A stretch of DNA of 44,386 nt from CAYFZR01 sp964347835 [NCBI: uncultured archaeon]. GTDB lineage: Archaea; CAYFZR01. This document shows positions 8,050 through 17,968 of the stretch, one piece after another (positions within the stretch are counted from its first letter, which is position 1; the number at the start of each line of letters is the position of its first letter). The position numbers and the translations under genes were made by a program. Where the stretch lies: NCBI GenBank assembly GCA_964347835.1, contig CAYFZR010000078.1, positions 1 through 44,386 on the forward strand, given 5' to 3'. Below the pieces are notes generated by a model. It made no database searches, was not told the DNA's origin, and saw nothing but the letters and a program-made list of their open reading frames with translations.

Positions 8050-8057
8050 TATAAATA
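8050..8057 (+). promoter_or_regulatory. TATA box of a leaderless lipoprotein gene
   Basis: TATAAATA is centred about 26 nt before the ATG at 8079, with no ribosome site between. This is the spacing expected for a leaderless archaeal mRNA. Confidence 0.55.
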
Positions 8058-8078
8058 CATAGCAATAAAAATAATTTC

Positions 8079-9146
8079 ATGTCCTCGAAGAAGTACTTAA
8101 GATTATGTTTGGTTATAATTCTTCTCAGCATCTTTCTAGGATGCATCGCTACCCAAGAAAAGATCGACTCTGATAAAGATGGTTGGGATGACGATTACGA
8201 GAGATCTGTTGGAACAGATCCTTTCTCAAACGACACTGACCAAGATGGACTTTTGGATCCTGAAGATCCTGAGCCTCTAGTACCAAAAGAAAAAGTAAAG
8301 CCAAAGCCGTCTCCAAAATTAGTCTTTTTCCTTCCAGCGGATAATCTTCCCGAAGGAGTGGAGTGTAATAATTGTGATGATCCAATTATCACTGTTCCGG
8401 GGGAGAATATAAAGCATATAATTGGCGTATACTCAGTAAAAGGTGTCCCTAGTCTCTACGTCCATATTCTAGAGGGTCCTGACAATTCTACAGTAAATTC
8501 TGAGATGAAATTAATTTTACAAGACATGGGAGTCTCTGGAACTGGAAAACCAGTAAAAATAGATGACTTTGATCTCACTTTCTATGAAAACATCGGAAAA
8601 AAGGTCAGTTATGTTTACACTTACACCTCAAATCGTGTGAGTTTGATAACTGACAGCGCTGAAACAGTTGACGTCCAAGTGCTAAAAGAGGTCACTTCAT
8701 TGACATTGAAAGAGCAAAAAATCATACCGGGTGTTAAAGTAGTTCCCTTGCTATCTTTCCCTACGGAAAATCTACCGAATGGGGCCAGTTTATTCCGAAA
8801 GCCTATATCGTTTAAAAAAGAAAATGTCGAGGCCCAGACAGGCATATACTTTGTGGGTGAAAAAAGGGTTTTTGTCCATATTGTGAGAGGAGATACTCTA
8901 GAAGACACAGAAGAAGAGATGCAAAGGAGATTGGACGGCATGGGTGTTGATAAAGCCAATAAAAGTACTGAAAGAATGGATGGTGTGGTCGTTACCAAGT
9001 ATACAAATGCTGTAGGAAAATATTACACATTTGGATATATCTACACTTGGTACAAAGGTGACATCGGCTTTATCGTAGATGCTGTGGAAGGTGTGAGTGA
9101 AAACACTACGATAACAATGGTTAAGAGGGTAATAGAAGTCAATTAA
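8079..9146 (+). CDS. Lipoprotein with calcium-binding repeats and a duplicated domain
   Basis: A 355-residue surface protein. The signal sequence ends in a lipobox, FLGC with Cys22, so lipid anchoring is likely. Residues about 28-66 contain acidic DxDxDG loops (DSDKDGWDDDYE, DTDQDGLLDPEDPEP) of the thrombospondin type-3/EF-hand-like calcium-binding kind. After a Lys/Pro linker come two diverged copies of one domain, about 80-210 and 225-355. They share 'P-x-x-N-L-P-x-G', 'G-x-Y-x-V-x-G-x-x-x-x-x-V-H-I', 'M-x-x-x-L-x-x-M-G-V' and 'V-x-Y-x-Y-T'. I do not recognise this domain; internal duplication is seen directly. The start is leaderless (TATA at 8050-8057). The gene converges with rad50. Confidence 0.72.
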   Translation: MSSKKYLRLCLVIILLSIFLGCIATQEKIDSDKDGWDDDYERSVGTDPFSNDTDQDGLLDPEDPEPLVPKEKVKPKPSPKLVFFLPADNLPEGVECNNCDDPIITVPGENIKHIIGVYSVKGVPSLYVHILEGPDNSTVNSEMKLILQDMGVSGTGKPVKIDDFDLTFYENIGKKVSYVYTYTSNRVSLITDSAETVDVQVLKEVTSLTLKEQKIIPGVKVVPLLSFPTENLPNGASLFRKPISFKKENVEAQTGIYFVGEKRVFVHIVRGDTLEDTEEEMQRRLDGMGVDKANKSTERMDGVVVTKYTNAVGKYYTFGYIYTWYKGDIGFIVDAVEGVSENTTITMVKRVIEVN

Positions 9147-9170
9147 TTATTTATCAAACTTAATAATTTA

Positions 9171-12100
9171 TTAAATATCGTCAGAAGTCGAGATCAATAC
9201 GGGATAAGTGATTCCACCACTCTCTTTGTCGCGTTCCAATCTGTATAATGATCCCGTTATTGCGTCTTCTAACGATTCCTCATGAGTTATCAAAAATATT
9301 TGATCAACAAAATCTGTAATGCCTTCTCTCAGTGTGGTGGAGAGTTTAGATATGGATAGCATATCCAAATTATGAGTTGGTTCGTCCAATATTAGCCAAC
9401 TTAAATTTCTCGCCAATACCATAGAAAAAGCGACTCTCATGACAAGACATGCTATGGATCTCTCTCCCCCACTGGCTAAACCCTCAACGTCTATCCAACC
9501 CCCATTCTTCTCTTTTAACTTTAAGATGTAATCTCCCTTTTCATCTACGAATAGCTCCATATCCTGATAATCACCGTAAGGGTATAATTTTTTCCAAATA
9601 TCGCTCATAACTGAGTTAACAGCATCGATAAACTCTCTTCTCAAAGATATCTGTGTTGCCGCTAATGAATCAGAGAATATTTGGATTTGACTTGTTAGAT
9701 GTTTCATTTTTTCTATTTTTTCTAGTTTATTCTCATAATCCTTTATTTTCTCCCTTAATGTCTCTATATTTTCAATGAAAATACTACGCTGCATTTTTGA
9801 TTGGTTTATTATTCCTTTCAGTCTTTCTTTCTTTTCTACAAGCTCATAACTTTTATTTTTCACTAAAACTAGTCTTTCAGGATCGTAATCTATCGTATTC
9901 AATATTCTTTTCGCATAATCATGGTTCTTTTTAATCTCTTCAACAGTAATCTGTATTTCTCTTGCCTCTTTGATCTTTTTTAGATTTTCTATTTTCTTTT
10001 CAATTTCTTCAAAATCTGTTTCCAATTTTTCGATATAAGTTTTAACATCTTTCAAGTGTTTTTCTATTTTTTTATGTTCTTTCCTAGCCTTTTTTATTTC
10101 TATCTTCATTCTTTTCAGATCTATTTTCTTTTTTCTCTTTTCTTTTACATCTCTTTCTAATACTCTCAACTTTTCATAATTCTTCTCTAAATCAGCAACT
10201 TTTTCCCTGCATTTAGCATTTATTAATTGTTTAGAGCTCATTAATTCTTGAATAGAACTTTTTAAAATATCTATATCCATTTCCGCATCTTTCAATCTTT
10301 TTTCTGTATTTTCAGCCTCTAATTCATATATACTCCTTTTAATTGAGTCTATTTCATCCCTTAATTTCTCTAAATTTTCTAACTTTTCTAATGTTACTTG
10401 AAATATCGTTAATTCTTTGGTATTTTTCTCTTTTAAATTCTCCCAACTCTCCAATTTCGTGAGTATAATTCCTTCCCTTTTCCTTAATTTTTTCTCTTTT
10501 TCGCCTAATTTTTTATATTTTTCCTCAATTTCCTCTTTTTTCAATAATTTCTCATCTAATACCTTTTTTTCATGTAAAAGATCTGAAATATTTTCTTTAA
10601 TCTCTTTTAGTCCAGATAAGGTTTCTTCTAATTTTCTTACCTTCTTTTCTGTATTTTTCAATTCTGTTTTGTAACTTTCAAGTTCTTTCCTACGATTTTT
10701 TTCAATTTCAATTCTCTTCTCATGGTTTATTTGAGATTCGCAAATTGGACATTTATCTTTTAGGAATACTAGGGTATTCAACAAATCATTAGTCTCTGTC
10801 ATATGCAATTTGATCTCTAGAGTGAGATTTTTCAGTTTTTCTAGTTCTTTTTCTTTTTCAAAGGAGTATTCATTAAATTCATCTATTCCCATGGGGGCGA
10901 GACTTTGTAATTCAAGCAATATATCGTCTTTTTTTGCAGTCGAATTCTTTAAATCAATGAGCAATTGTTTATTATACTCTTTTGAAGCATCAAGATACTT
11001 TATTTCTTTTTCAACTTTATCTTTTATTCGTTTCATGGTTGTAATCTTTTTTTCTAGGTTTTTTATCCCATCTCTAACTTCATCTACTATTTTTAGGAAC
11101 TCATGCGCGCTTAGGATTTCAATTCCATTTGAGAAATCTTCCTCCATGTTTTTTATTAGTTCTTCTTTTGATTCTAGTATTGTCTTAAATCTTTTTAAAT
11201 TATTATTTTTTTCGTAAAAGATTTCTTTTTCTAAAAATAATCCATCTAAAATAGAATTTTTTTCATTTATCTCTATCTCTATCTCTTTTTCCTTGGAAAA
11301 GGTTTTCTTTTGGATTTCTACTATCTCTTTTTTTATGGCTTCCAGTGATTCGAACTCATCTATAAAATGTTTCAGTCTCTTTTCCTCATCTTCAAGATTC
11401 TTTACATCTTCTTCGAGGTTCTTTATCTTTTCCTCCATCGATTTTATTTGAGATGTTAAAATCGCCTCTTTTCTTGTTTTTTCACCTAAGATCTCTCTAT
11501 TTTCTCTAATTTTATCCCTATTTTCGCTTCTTTTTTGAGAAAGTTTATTTATCACATCTTCTATATTCTCTAATTCAATAAGGGAAGGGTCAACGTCCCT
11601 TAATAAAAGAGATCTCTTTTGCTCTAACTCTTCTTTTCTGGTTTTTAAAAAATCAATTTCGCTTAAAATTCGATTATATTCTTTTTCCAAATCATCAAGG
11701 TACTTAAGTTCGTTTTTAACAGATTCTAATTCTTTCTCAGTCTTTCTTATTTCCTCGTTAACTTTTTTGGTCTTTATATCTACTTTTCTGATCTCTTTCT
11801 CCATATTTTCGATTTCTTTTTTTTCTTTATCCAGATCAAATCCTTCTATGGCATTTTCTAGACCTTTATAAAAACTATCGCATAAATTTTTTATTTGGTG
11901 AGTGTTCTTTCTGGCTTGCTCAAATTTCTCTAACCTAAGGAGTTCATCAATCTTGTTCTTCCTTTTTCCTCTGGGTATCTCCAAAAAATCATCAATTTTA
12001 TTTTGTTCTCCATATATGGCTCTGGTAAACAGTTCGTAATCAACTTTTAAAGTTCTTTCAATCAGTTCTGTTACCTTTGTTGAGTGTGGTCCTTCCAAAA

Positions 12101-12437
12101 GTCTATTATTGTCTTTGTATCTGATCTCTGATAGAGTAGTTCCTTTTCCCCTTTCTATAACTCTCTTAACGCTGTATTCTCTTCCATTTGGCGCTATGAA
12201 GTCTACTATAACAGTTGAACTTTTCTCCCGGTAAGGTCTTCTCATCAATACATCGTCTATCCGGATCTTTTGGGCCTTCAACCTTGGAAAAGAACCAAAT
12301 AAGGCGAATACAATAGCATCCATTATAGAACTTTTTCCGGATCCAACGTTACCTATTATTCCATTACTGCCTGGAGAGAAGAGAAGTTCACTGTTTCTGT
12401 GAGACTTCCAATTCTTTAGGGATACCCTCGTGATCAT
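9171..12437 (-). CDS. rad50: DNA double-strand break repair ATPase Rad50
   Basis: An SMC-like ATPase partner of Mre11. Walker A is G29-N-V-G-S-G-K-S-S37. A very long coiled coil surrounds a zinc hook C-P-I-C near residue 563. The ABC signature ASGGERSIAC and Walker B LSWLILDEPTHNLD lie in the last 130 residues. At 1088 residues it is longer than many archaeal Rad50 proteins (often about 850-900), the extra length being coiled coil. ATG 12437 has a GGAGAAAGGAGA site and overlaps the mre11 stop by 4 nt (ATGA), so the two are translationally coupled. The usual archaeal partners herA and nurA are not adjacent. Confidence 0.97.
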   Translation of the reverse strand: MITRVSLKNWKSHRNSELLFSPGSNGIIGNVGSGKSSIMDAIVFALFGSFPRLKAQKIRIDDVLMRRPYREKSSTVIVDFIAPNGREYSVKRVIERGKGTTLSEIRYKDNNRLLEGPHSTKVTELIERTLKVDYELFTRAIYGEQNKIDDFLEIPRGKRKNKIDELLRLEKFEQARKNTHQIKNLCDSFYKGLENAIEGFDLDKEKKEIENMEKEIRKVDIKTKKVNEEIRKTEKELESVKNELKYLDDLEKEYNRILSEIDFLKTRKEELEQKRSLLLRDVDPSLIELENIEDVINKLSQKRSENRDKIRENREILGEKTRKEAILTSQIKSMEEKIKNLEEDVKNLEDEEKRLKHFIDEFESLEAIKKEIVEIQKKTFSKEKEIEIEINEKNSILDGLFLEKEIFYEKNNNLKRFKTILESKEELIKNMEEDFSNGIEILSAHEFLKIVDEVRDGIKNLEKKITTMKRIKDKVEKEIKYLDASKEYNKQLLIDLKNSTAKKDDILLELQSLAPMGIDEFNEYSFEKEKELEKLKNLTLEIKLHMTETNDLLNTLVFLKDKCPICESQINHEKRIEIEKNRRKELESYKTELKNTEKKVRKLEETLSGLKEIKENISDLLHEKKVLDEKLLKKEEIEEKYKKLGEKEKKLRKREGIILTKLESWENLKEKNTKELTIFQVTLEKLENLEKLRDEIDSIKRSIYELEAENTEKRLKDAEMDIDILKSSIQELMSSKQLINAKCREKVADLEKNYEKLRVLERDVKEKRKKKIDLKRMKIEIKKARKEHKKIEKHLKDVKTYIEKLETDFEEIEKKIENLKKIKEAREIQITVEEIKKNHDYAKRILNTIDYDPERLVLVKNKSYELVEKKERLKGIINQSKMQRSIFIENIETLREKIKDYENKLEKIEKMKHLTSQIQIFSDSLAATQISLRREFIDAVNSVMSDIWKKLYPYGDYQDMELFVDEKGDYILKLKEKNGGWIDVEGLASGGERSIACLVMRVAFSMVLARNLSWLILDEPTHNLDMLSISKLSTTLREGITDFVDQIFLITHEESLEDAITGSLYRLERDKESGGITYPVLISTSDDI

Positions 12438-13627
12438 TCTCCTTTCTCCAATTGGAAAATCTTTTCGATAGATTTTTCGTCTCCCTTAAGAAAGAGTTCA
12501 TAAATCTCCTCGGTTTCTACATTAAGATCGAAATCTCTCTTCTTTAATTCTGCTTTTAAGATTTCAATTCCAAAATCTTCGATCGAGAATCTTTTACTCC
12601 TCAACTCCCTTAAAAAATCAATCTTGGACTCTCCAGGAGTTTTAAGTTCATTGTCTATGTTGATTATGAGATTAGGGAAATCCTTTTGTACTGTATCAAT
12701 GTCTGGTTTGGCTTTTACGAATCCTTTTAACTTTAATTTTACTAGTGGTTTTTTATTTTGAAAAATAATACCTTCTAAATATTCTTTTATACCATCCAGT
12801 ATTTCTTTTTGGTTTGCATTTTCAAAAAAGAAAGATTTGAAATGAAATTGACGGGGTGTTTTCAATTTTACGAATTTTAATTCGTAAGGAAAGTCTACGA
12901 TATAAAAACCCTTAGGTCTTAACTCTTTTTTCCTCAATTGAGTTCTTTCTGTACTGCCAGGTATTAAAAGGGGGGTGCCACAAGGATGTCTATCCTCAAC
13001 ATTCCAGTGTATATGGCCATTTACGATTAAATCAAAGTCTTCAGGAAGGTCTTCGATTCTAATTGTAGGAGGTTCCCTGCCTGAATATATAAAGGGATGA
13101 ATAGATTGATGTAGCATGAGTATGTTTATAGCATCCTCAAAAGGCGTAGGATCCCATTTCTTTAAGGCATTGAAGGCATATCTCTCGGGAACTCCACTCA
13201 ATCCGTGCACGGCAATTTTTTCTCCATTCTTAAATACTACGCTTGAACGGTGGAGGTATATCATATAACCCGCGGCACCCATGGTTTTGACAGGATTTGT
13301 CTCTCCAACTACTTTTCTTTCATGGGTTCCGTGGATGGCTACTACCGGAATTCCCTTCAAAGCAAGAGAAGAGAATTCAGAACTACACGATACAAGTCTA
13401 ACTTCAGAATCAGAATGGAGAGCATGTCCAAATATCTTAAAAGCTCTTGTAAAAACCTCTTGAGATGGGTTTTTAGAATTGAATATGTCCCCCGCAATCA
13501 GTATTATATCCGGTTTAAAGGAAATCGCGGACTGGATTGCCTCTTCTCCCTGTATAAAACTATCATCCCATCTTTCAGTACCGTATCCAAAGCCAAGGTG
13601 CATGTCTGATATTACTGCAATCCTCAT
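12434..13627 (-). CDS. mre11: DNA double-strand break repair nuclease Mre11
   Basis: A calcineurin-like phosphoesterase acting as exo/endonuclease with Rad50. The phosphoesterase motifs are in order: D8-x-H10 (SDMHLG), G-D47 (LIAGDIF), GTHE in place of the commoner GNHE/D, LMLHQS, and NGHIH. Residues about 270-397 form the capping and Rad50-binding region. The length of 397 is normal. It lies 11 nt after the CBS-domain gene and overlaps rad50, forming the end of a minus-strand unit that also holds nadM and the SAM hydrolase gene. Confidence 0.95.
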   Translation of the reverse strand: MRIAVISDMHLGFGYGTERWDDSFIQGEEAIQSAISFKPDIILIAGDIFNSKNPSQEVFTRAFKIFGHALHSDSEVRLVSCSSEFSSLALKGIPVVAIHGTHERKVVGETNPVKTMGAAGYMIYLHRSSVVFKNGEKIAVHGLSGVPERYAFNALKKWDPTPFEDAINILMLHQSIHPFIYSGREPPTIRIEDLPEDFDLIVNGHIHWNVEDRHPCGTPLLIPGSTERTQLRKKELRPKGFYIVDFPYELKFVKLKTPRQFHFKSFFFENANQKEILDGIKEYLEGIIFQNKKPLVKLKLKGFVKAKPDIDTVQKDFPNLIINIDNELKTPGESKIDFLRELRSKRFSIEDFGIEILKAELKKRDFDLNVETEEIYELFLKGDEKSIEKIFQLEKGE

Positions 13628-13638
13628 TTAATCACGAG

Positions 13639-14553
13639 TTAAGAATATATGGAGCGAAGCAAGTCAAAACTCGTAATCATTCCAACTATTTTACCATTTT
13701 CTAAGACAGGTAATCCTCCTACAGTCTTCTCATCCATTATACGTGCTATATCACCCAAATCTTTGTCAGGATTTGTGAATAATACATCCCTACTCATGAA
13801 CTTCTCTATGGAAATATTCATTATATCCCAACCGTCGCATATTGTACAGTGATCGAAGATTTCTCCCTTCCCCAGCGCCCTAATAAGATCACTGGTTGAG
13901 ATTATCCCTGTCAATTCGTTTTCATGTAAAACAGGTAATCTTCTGTAACCTTTAGAAATAATTAACTTTGCTAGGTCAATCAACCGCATATCCGGACTCG
14001 CTGTAATAACCTTTCTACTCATAACATCCCCTACGCTATATCCAACCAGGGTTTCAGATATGTGACGCACAAAGTCCCGCTCACTAATAAAGCCTATTAC
14101 CTTGCCGTCTTCATTCGTTATAGGTAAACCGCCAACCCTATTCTTCACGATCTTTTCTATGGCTTCCTCTACTGTAGTATCTTCGTTAATAGAGATGACT
14201 TCCTTTGACATTATTTCCCTGACAGAAAGGTTTATAGCAGCAAAAAAGTTGCCCTGACATTTTTTTTCAATGATTTTGTATTTTTCTCCTCCCCCCAAAA
14301 AATTTACTATATCGGTGGCGGATAATATACCGATCATACGTCTTGTTCCGGAGTCGACGATGGGGAGTCTTCTTATCTTATGGTTGATCATGATGTCCGC
14401 GGCATTTATTATTTTTGTTGTTACAGGAGCTGTAACAGGAACTTTTTCCACAAAAAACATAATTTCTTTTTCTTTTTCGGAAATCCTGCTCTCAAACTCG
14501 AGAGGTCGTCTATCTAAACTCTTTCTGAGGTTCAATAGACTCTTCCTTCTCAT
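13639..14553 (-). CDS. Four-CBS-domain protein
   Basis: A cytoplasmic regulatory-type protein of 304 residues consisting almost entirely of four CBS modules. Each has the 'V-x-x-x-x-x-x-x-A-x-x-I/M ... R-R/G-L-P-V/I ... I-G-I/M-I/L-T/S-x-x-D' pattern (for example KIRRLPIVDSG, RVGGLPITNEDGK, GYRRLPVLHEN, TVGGLPVLENGK). Paired CBS domains usually bind adenine nucleotides or SAM. No catalytic domain is attached. ATG 14553 is chosen because GGAGGAGGA precedes it at 3 nt; an ATG 18 nt earlier lacks a site. It sits directly upstream of mre11. With nadM and a SAM-cleaving enzyme further upstream, adenosyl-ligand sensing is a reasonable but untested guess. Confidence 0.88.
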   Translation of the reverse strand: MRRKSLLNLRKSLDRRPLEFESRISEKEKEIMFFVEKVPVTAPVTTKIINAADIMINHKIRRLPIVDSGTRRMIGILSATDIVNFLGGGEKYKIIEKKCQGNFFAAINLSVREIMSKEVISINEDTTVEEAIEKIVKNRVGGLPITNEDGKVIGFISERDFVRHISETLVGYSVGDVMSRKVITASPDMRLIDLAKLIISKGYRRLPVLHENELTGIISTSDLIRALGKGEIFDHCTICDGWDIMNISIEKFMSRDVLFTNPDKDLGDIARIMDEKTVGGLPVLENGKIVGMITSFDLLRSIYS

Positions 14554-14613
14554 GTATCCTCCTCCATCCAATATTTCATATATTATTCATGACGTAAATA
14601 CCCTTTGGCGAAT

Positions 14614-15282
14614 TTAGATCTTCCTGCAAACCACCAAGATGTAGGTGCCTAATCTGTTAAATGGAAAGTATTTAGAAAAAAAGGAATCTATTTTTTCCAT
14701 GAATTTATTTTTTAAACCATATTTGACCTTATCTTTGTAAATGGGTGAATAAAATACAAACATACCTTGGAAGAATGAGATTTTAAAGAGATTTCTTGTG
14801 CTTCTCTTGATATCATTTGCCGAGTGATATTTGGTCATAACAGAAAATTTCCTGTCTCCCATCCTTATTCTTATCTTTCCGGCTTTCTTTTGCATCTGTT
14901 TCTTCAGAAAATTAAATCCTCTCTTTCTTAAGGTTTTAATCATCCAAGGTAAAGCATAGAGGTTTGCGATTGAAAATATGAAGACTCCATTTGTTTTTAA
15001 CACCCTATTAACCTCTTTTATGCATCTATTCAAATCTACATGATTTAATACACCGAACATTGAGATTACGGAATCAAATGTGGAGTCTTTGAAGGGTAAA
15101 TTATCTGCGTTCCCTAAAACGAGAAAGTGGTTTCCTTTTTTCTTTGCTTGCAAAAGCATGTTATGCGATATATCGAATCCTACAAATCCATTTTTTAAGT
15201 AATAGCCTGTCCCGCATCCCAAGTCAAGGAATTTCTCTCCCTTCAAAGAACTCTTTAAAATCGCTGCTTCTTTTCTTCTCAT
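14614..15282 (-). CDS. SAM-dependent methyltransferase, main part of a frameshifted gene
   Basis: A class I methyltransferase (Methyltransf_11-like). Motif I is FLDLGCGTGYYL, and the post-I acidic loop is VGFDIS; NADNLPFKDSTFDSVISMFGVLNHV and EVNRVLKTNGVFIFSIANLY complete the SAM fold. The substrate is unknown. As an ORF it begins at ATG 15282, only about 19 residues before motif I, and lacks a ribosome site. The missing N-terminus is encoded immediately upstream in another frame (15282-15359). Adding one T to the five-T run at 15290-15294 joins the two parts into a continuous NPFFQYMRRKEAAILK junction. Either the base is missing from the assembly or the gene is truly broken. Confidence 0.8.
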   Translation of the reverse strand: MRRKEAAILKSSLKGEKFLDLGCGTGYYLKNGFVGFDISHNMLLQAKKKGNHFLVLGNADNLPFKDSTFDSVISMFGVLNHVDLNRCIKEVNRVLKTNGVFIFSIANLYALPWMIKTLRKRGFNFLKKQMQKKAGKIRIRMGDRKFSVMTKYHSANDIKRSTRNLFKISFFQGMFVFYSPIYKDKVKYGLKNKFMEKIDSFFSKYFPFNRLGTYILVVCRKI

Positions 15283-15358
15283 GTATTGGAAAAAGGGTTA
15301 GAGTACCTCTCGTCATGTATATCTGCCAGAGCATCATAATAATCCCGTATTTTCTTCA

Positions 15359-15359
<1 letters not shown>
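15282..15359 (-). pseudogene. N-terminal piece of the frameshifted methyltransferase
   Basis: GTG 15359 overlaps the nadM stop codon (TAGTG) and has a GGGGTGA ribosome site. It encodes KKIRDYYDALADIHDERY-SNPFSNT and then stops. The 'YD-x-LA-x-x-x-D-x-RY-x-NPF' pattern is typical of the start of this methyltransferase class and flows into the downstream ORF if one base is added at 15290-15294. This supports one original gene spanning 14614-15359. Confidence 0.65.
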
Positions 15360-16701
<1,342 letters not shown>

Positions 16702-16825
16702 ATTTCTTTATTGATAAACATACTTTAATAAAGATTCTATCTAAGTAATAGTTACAATACAATTTTAATAATTTTTGCACAAATAAACCTGACTTATATA
16801 TACCCTGATAATTATCATAATAACC

Positions 16826-16974
16826 ATGGGTAAGAAAGTTAAGTTGAGGCCTGTGGTTCTAGCTTGGTTATCACGATACCGAAAGATATCTTGGACCTAT
16901 ATGCCTGGAAAAAGGATGATGTTCTAACCTTAGAGAACGCAGGTCCTAATGCCATATTGCTCAAAAAGAGTTAG
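16826..16974 (+). pseudogene. AbrB/SpoVT-type DNA-binding protein, broken by one missing base
   Basis: A leaderless start (TATATATA at 16796-16803, ATG 16826) encodes MGKKVKLRPV and then runs out of frame. From 16855 the next frame continues GSSLVITIPKDILDLYAWKK-DDVLTLENAGPNAILLKKS and stops at 16974. Together they form a complete swapped-hairpin AbrB domain with the diagnostic 'GSSLVITIPK' start. One extra G in the GG pair at 16855-16856 restores a single 50-codon gene. AbrB-domain proteins are transcription regulators or antitoxins. After the stop, the same frame stays open to the TAG at 17104-17106 (ending NVPKNLDLYLKYKTTK) but has no start codon; I could not identify it. Confidence 0.65.
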
Positions 16975-17115
16975 GCACCTCGATACAATAGTTGCATTCC
17001 CCTGATATTATCATCCAAGGTAATTTTTGAGTATTACATACTTCTCAAGGAGGTAAACGTACCGAAAAATCTTGATTTGTATTTAAAATACAAGACGACG
17101 AAATAGAGTCAAAAT

Positions 17116-17124
17116 CTATATAAA
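17116..17124 (+). promoter_or_regulatory. TATA-like promoter before the mini-ORF and orphan gene
   Basis: TATATAAAT is centred about 25 nt upstream of the ATG at 17145, which predicts transcription starting at or next to that ATG. Confidence 0.5.
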
Positions 17125-17144
17125 TCTGTCTCGTTTTCAAAATT

Positions 17145-17186
17145 ATGGGAAGGGTTAGGGCGCCACCGCAAATAAATTTACGGTAA
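17145..17186 (+). other. Leaderless 13-codon mini-ORF
   Basis: ATG 17145 opens MGRVRAPPQINLR and stops at TAA 17184-17186, 10 nt before the ATG of the next gene. Its position relative to the TATA box suggests it is the first thing translated on the transcript. It may be a leader peptide or the displaced N-terminus of the downstream gene: that frame is open upstream through YGKGYE, so one base change would join them. Confidence 0.3.
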
Positions 17187-17196
17187 GGGGTATGAA

Positions 17197-17613
17197 ATGA
17201 GGATAATGAATATTTTCCATTCTGAATATAATAAAATACTTGACAAAAAGGAATCAGGAGAGAAGTTGGAAAAAGACATTAAAAAACTCCTTTACAAACT
17301 AATAAACCGTTTTTCTATTGACATAGATCAACATAATCACTTCATGTACGAATTTACTCTTAGGGATTACAGTTCTCCTATAGATATAGATTTCTATAAC
17401 AAATATCGAGAAGATTTTTTGAGTATTATCGTAGAAGTTGAGCCGTATATATCTAAAGGATCTTTGGAGAAACTCAAAAAAATTTGCCTAGTTTTGGAAG
17501 CATGTGAAAGTATTCCGCAAAAGTCTTTGTCCCTTGATGAACTAGAAAGCCTTGGGGAAGAGGCAAGAAAACTTGCATTAGAAACCATGAGCGAACTTCA
17601 GAAGGAATTTTAA
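17197..17613 (+). CDS. Uncharacterised 138-residue protein
   Basis: I do not recognise the family. The product is soluble, charged and mostly helical, with no signal peptide, membrane segment or cysteine pair. A central stretch DQHNHFMYEFTLRDYSS and the end LDELESLGEEARKLALETMS suggest two helical parts. ATG 17197 follows AAGGGG at 6 nt; a second ATG lies at 17206. The base composition resembles its neighbours. It stands alone between a broken AbrB-like gene and an unrelated lipoprotein gene, so context gives no function. The reading is long and has protein-like composition, so it is probably real. Confidence 0.55.
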   Translation: MRIMNIFHSEYNKILDKKESGEKLEKDIKKLLYKLINRFSIDIDQHNHFMYEFTLRDYSSPIDIDFYNKYREDFLSIIVEVEPYISKGSLEKLKKICLVLEACESIPQKSLSLDELESLGEEARKLALETMSELQKEF

Positions 17614-17968
17614 TAAAATACAAACAATTCATAACTTTTAGAAAATTAACCTTCAATAATCAAATTATAGAACAATAATTCTTGAAATTTGTATATTCTT
17701 GCAGGCTTTTTGGCATGTAGCCTCAGTTTTCATCAACATAAGCCCAGCGTAAGGACAATACACCTTTAAATCGTTTTCTTATCAGAAAAGAATCATCTAA
17801 ACGTCTTTTTTACCAACGTAGTCCAAACTATGATTAAAAAATAAGTTGATTGTATGTTTTTCTTATTTTGAGCAACGCAGAAATCTTGATATAAATAATC
17901 TTTTTGTAATTTAGCGCTGAGTGTGGGGCTAATGATAAAAATAACCAAATAAAAGAAGGTGAGAAAGT
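17614..17968. other. 355-bp gap with the promoter of the repeat lipoprotein
   Basis: No ORF or tRNA seen. A TATA box, TATAAATA at 17890-17897, lies about 75 nt before the ATG at 17969, leaving a leader of roughly 50 nt with an AGGTGA site. A short stem, AGGCT/AGCCT (17703-17721), sits in the first half and has no assigned role. Confidence 0.4.

Noticed and set aside
10417-11217. Plus-strand ORFs opposite rad50, rich in Ser and Phe
   Set aside because: They are mirror images of the Lys/Glu-rich coiled-coil coding sequence, with no ribosome site or protein-like composition.
16975-17106. Open stretch after the AbrB stop (ending NVPKNLDLYLKYKTTK) as a toxin gene
   Set aside because: It has no start codon and no recognisable toxin motif. 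It is noted only as possible gene debris.
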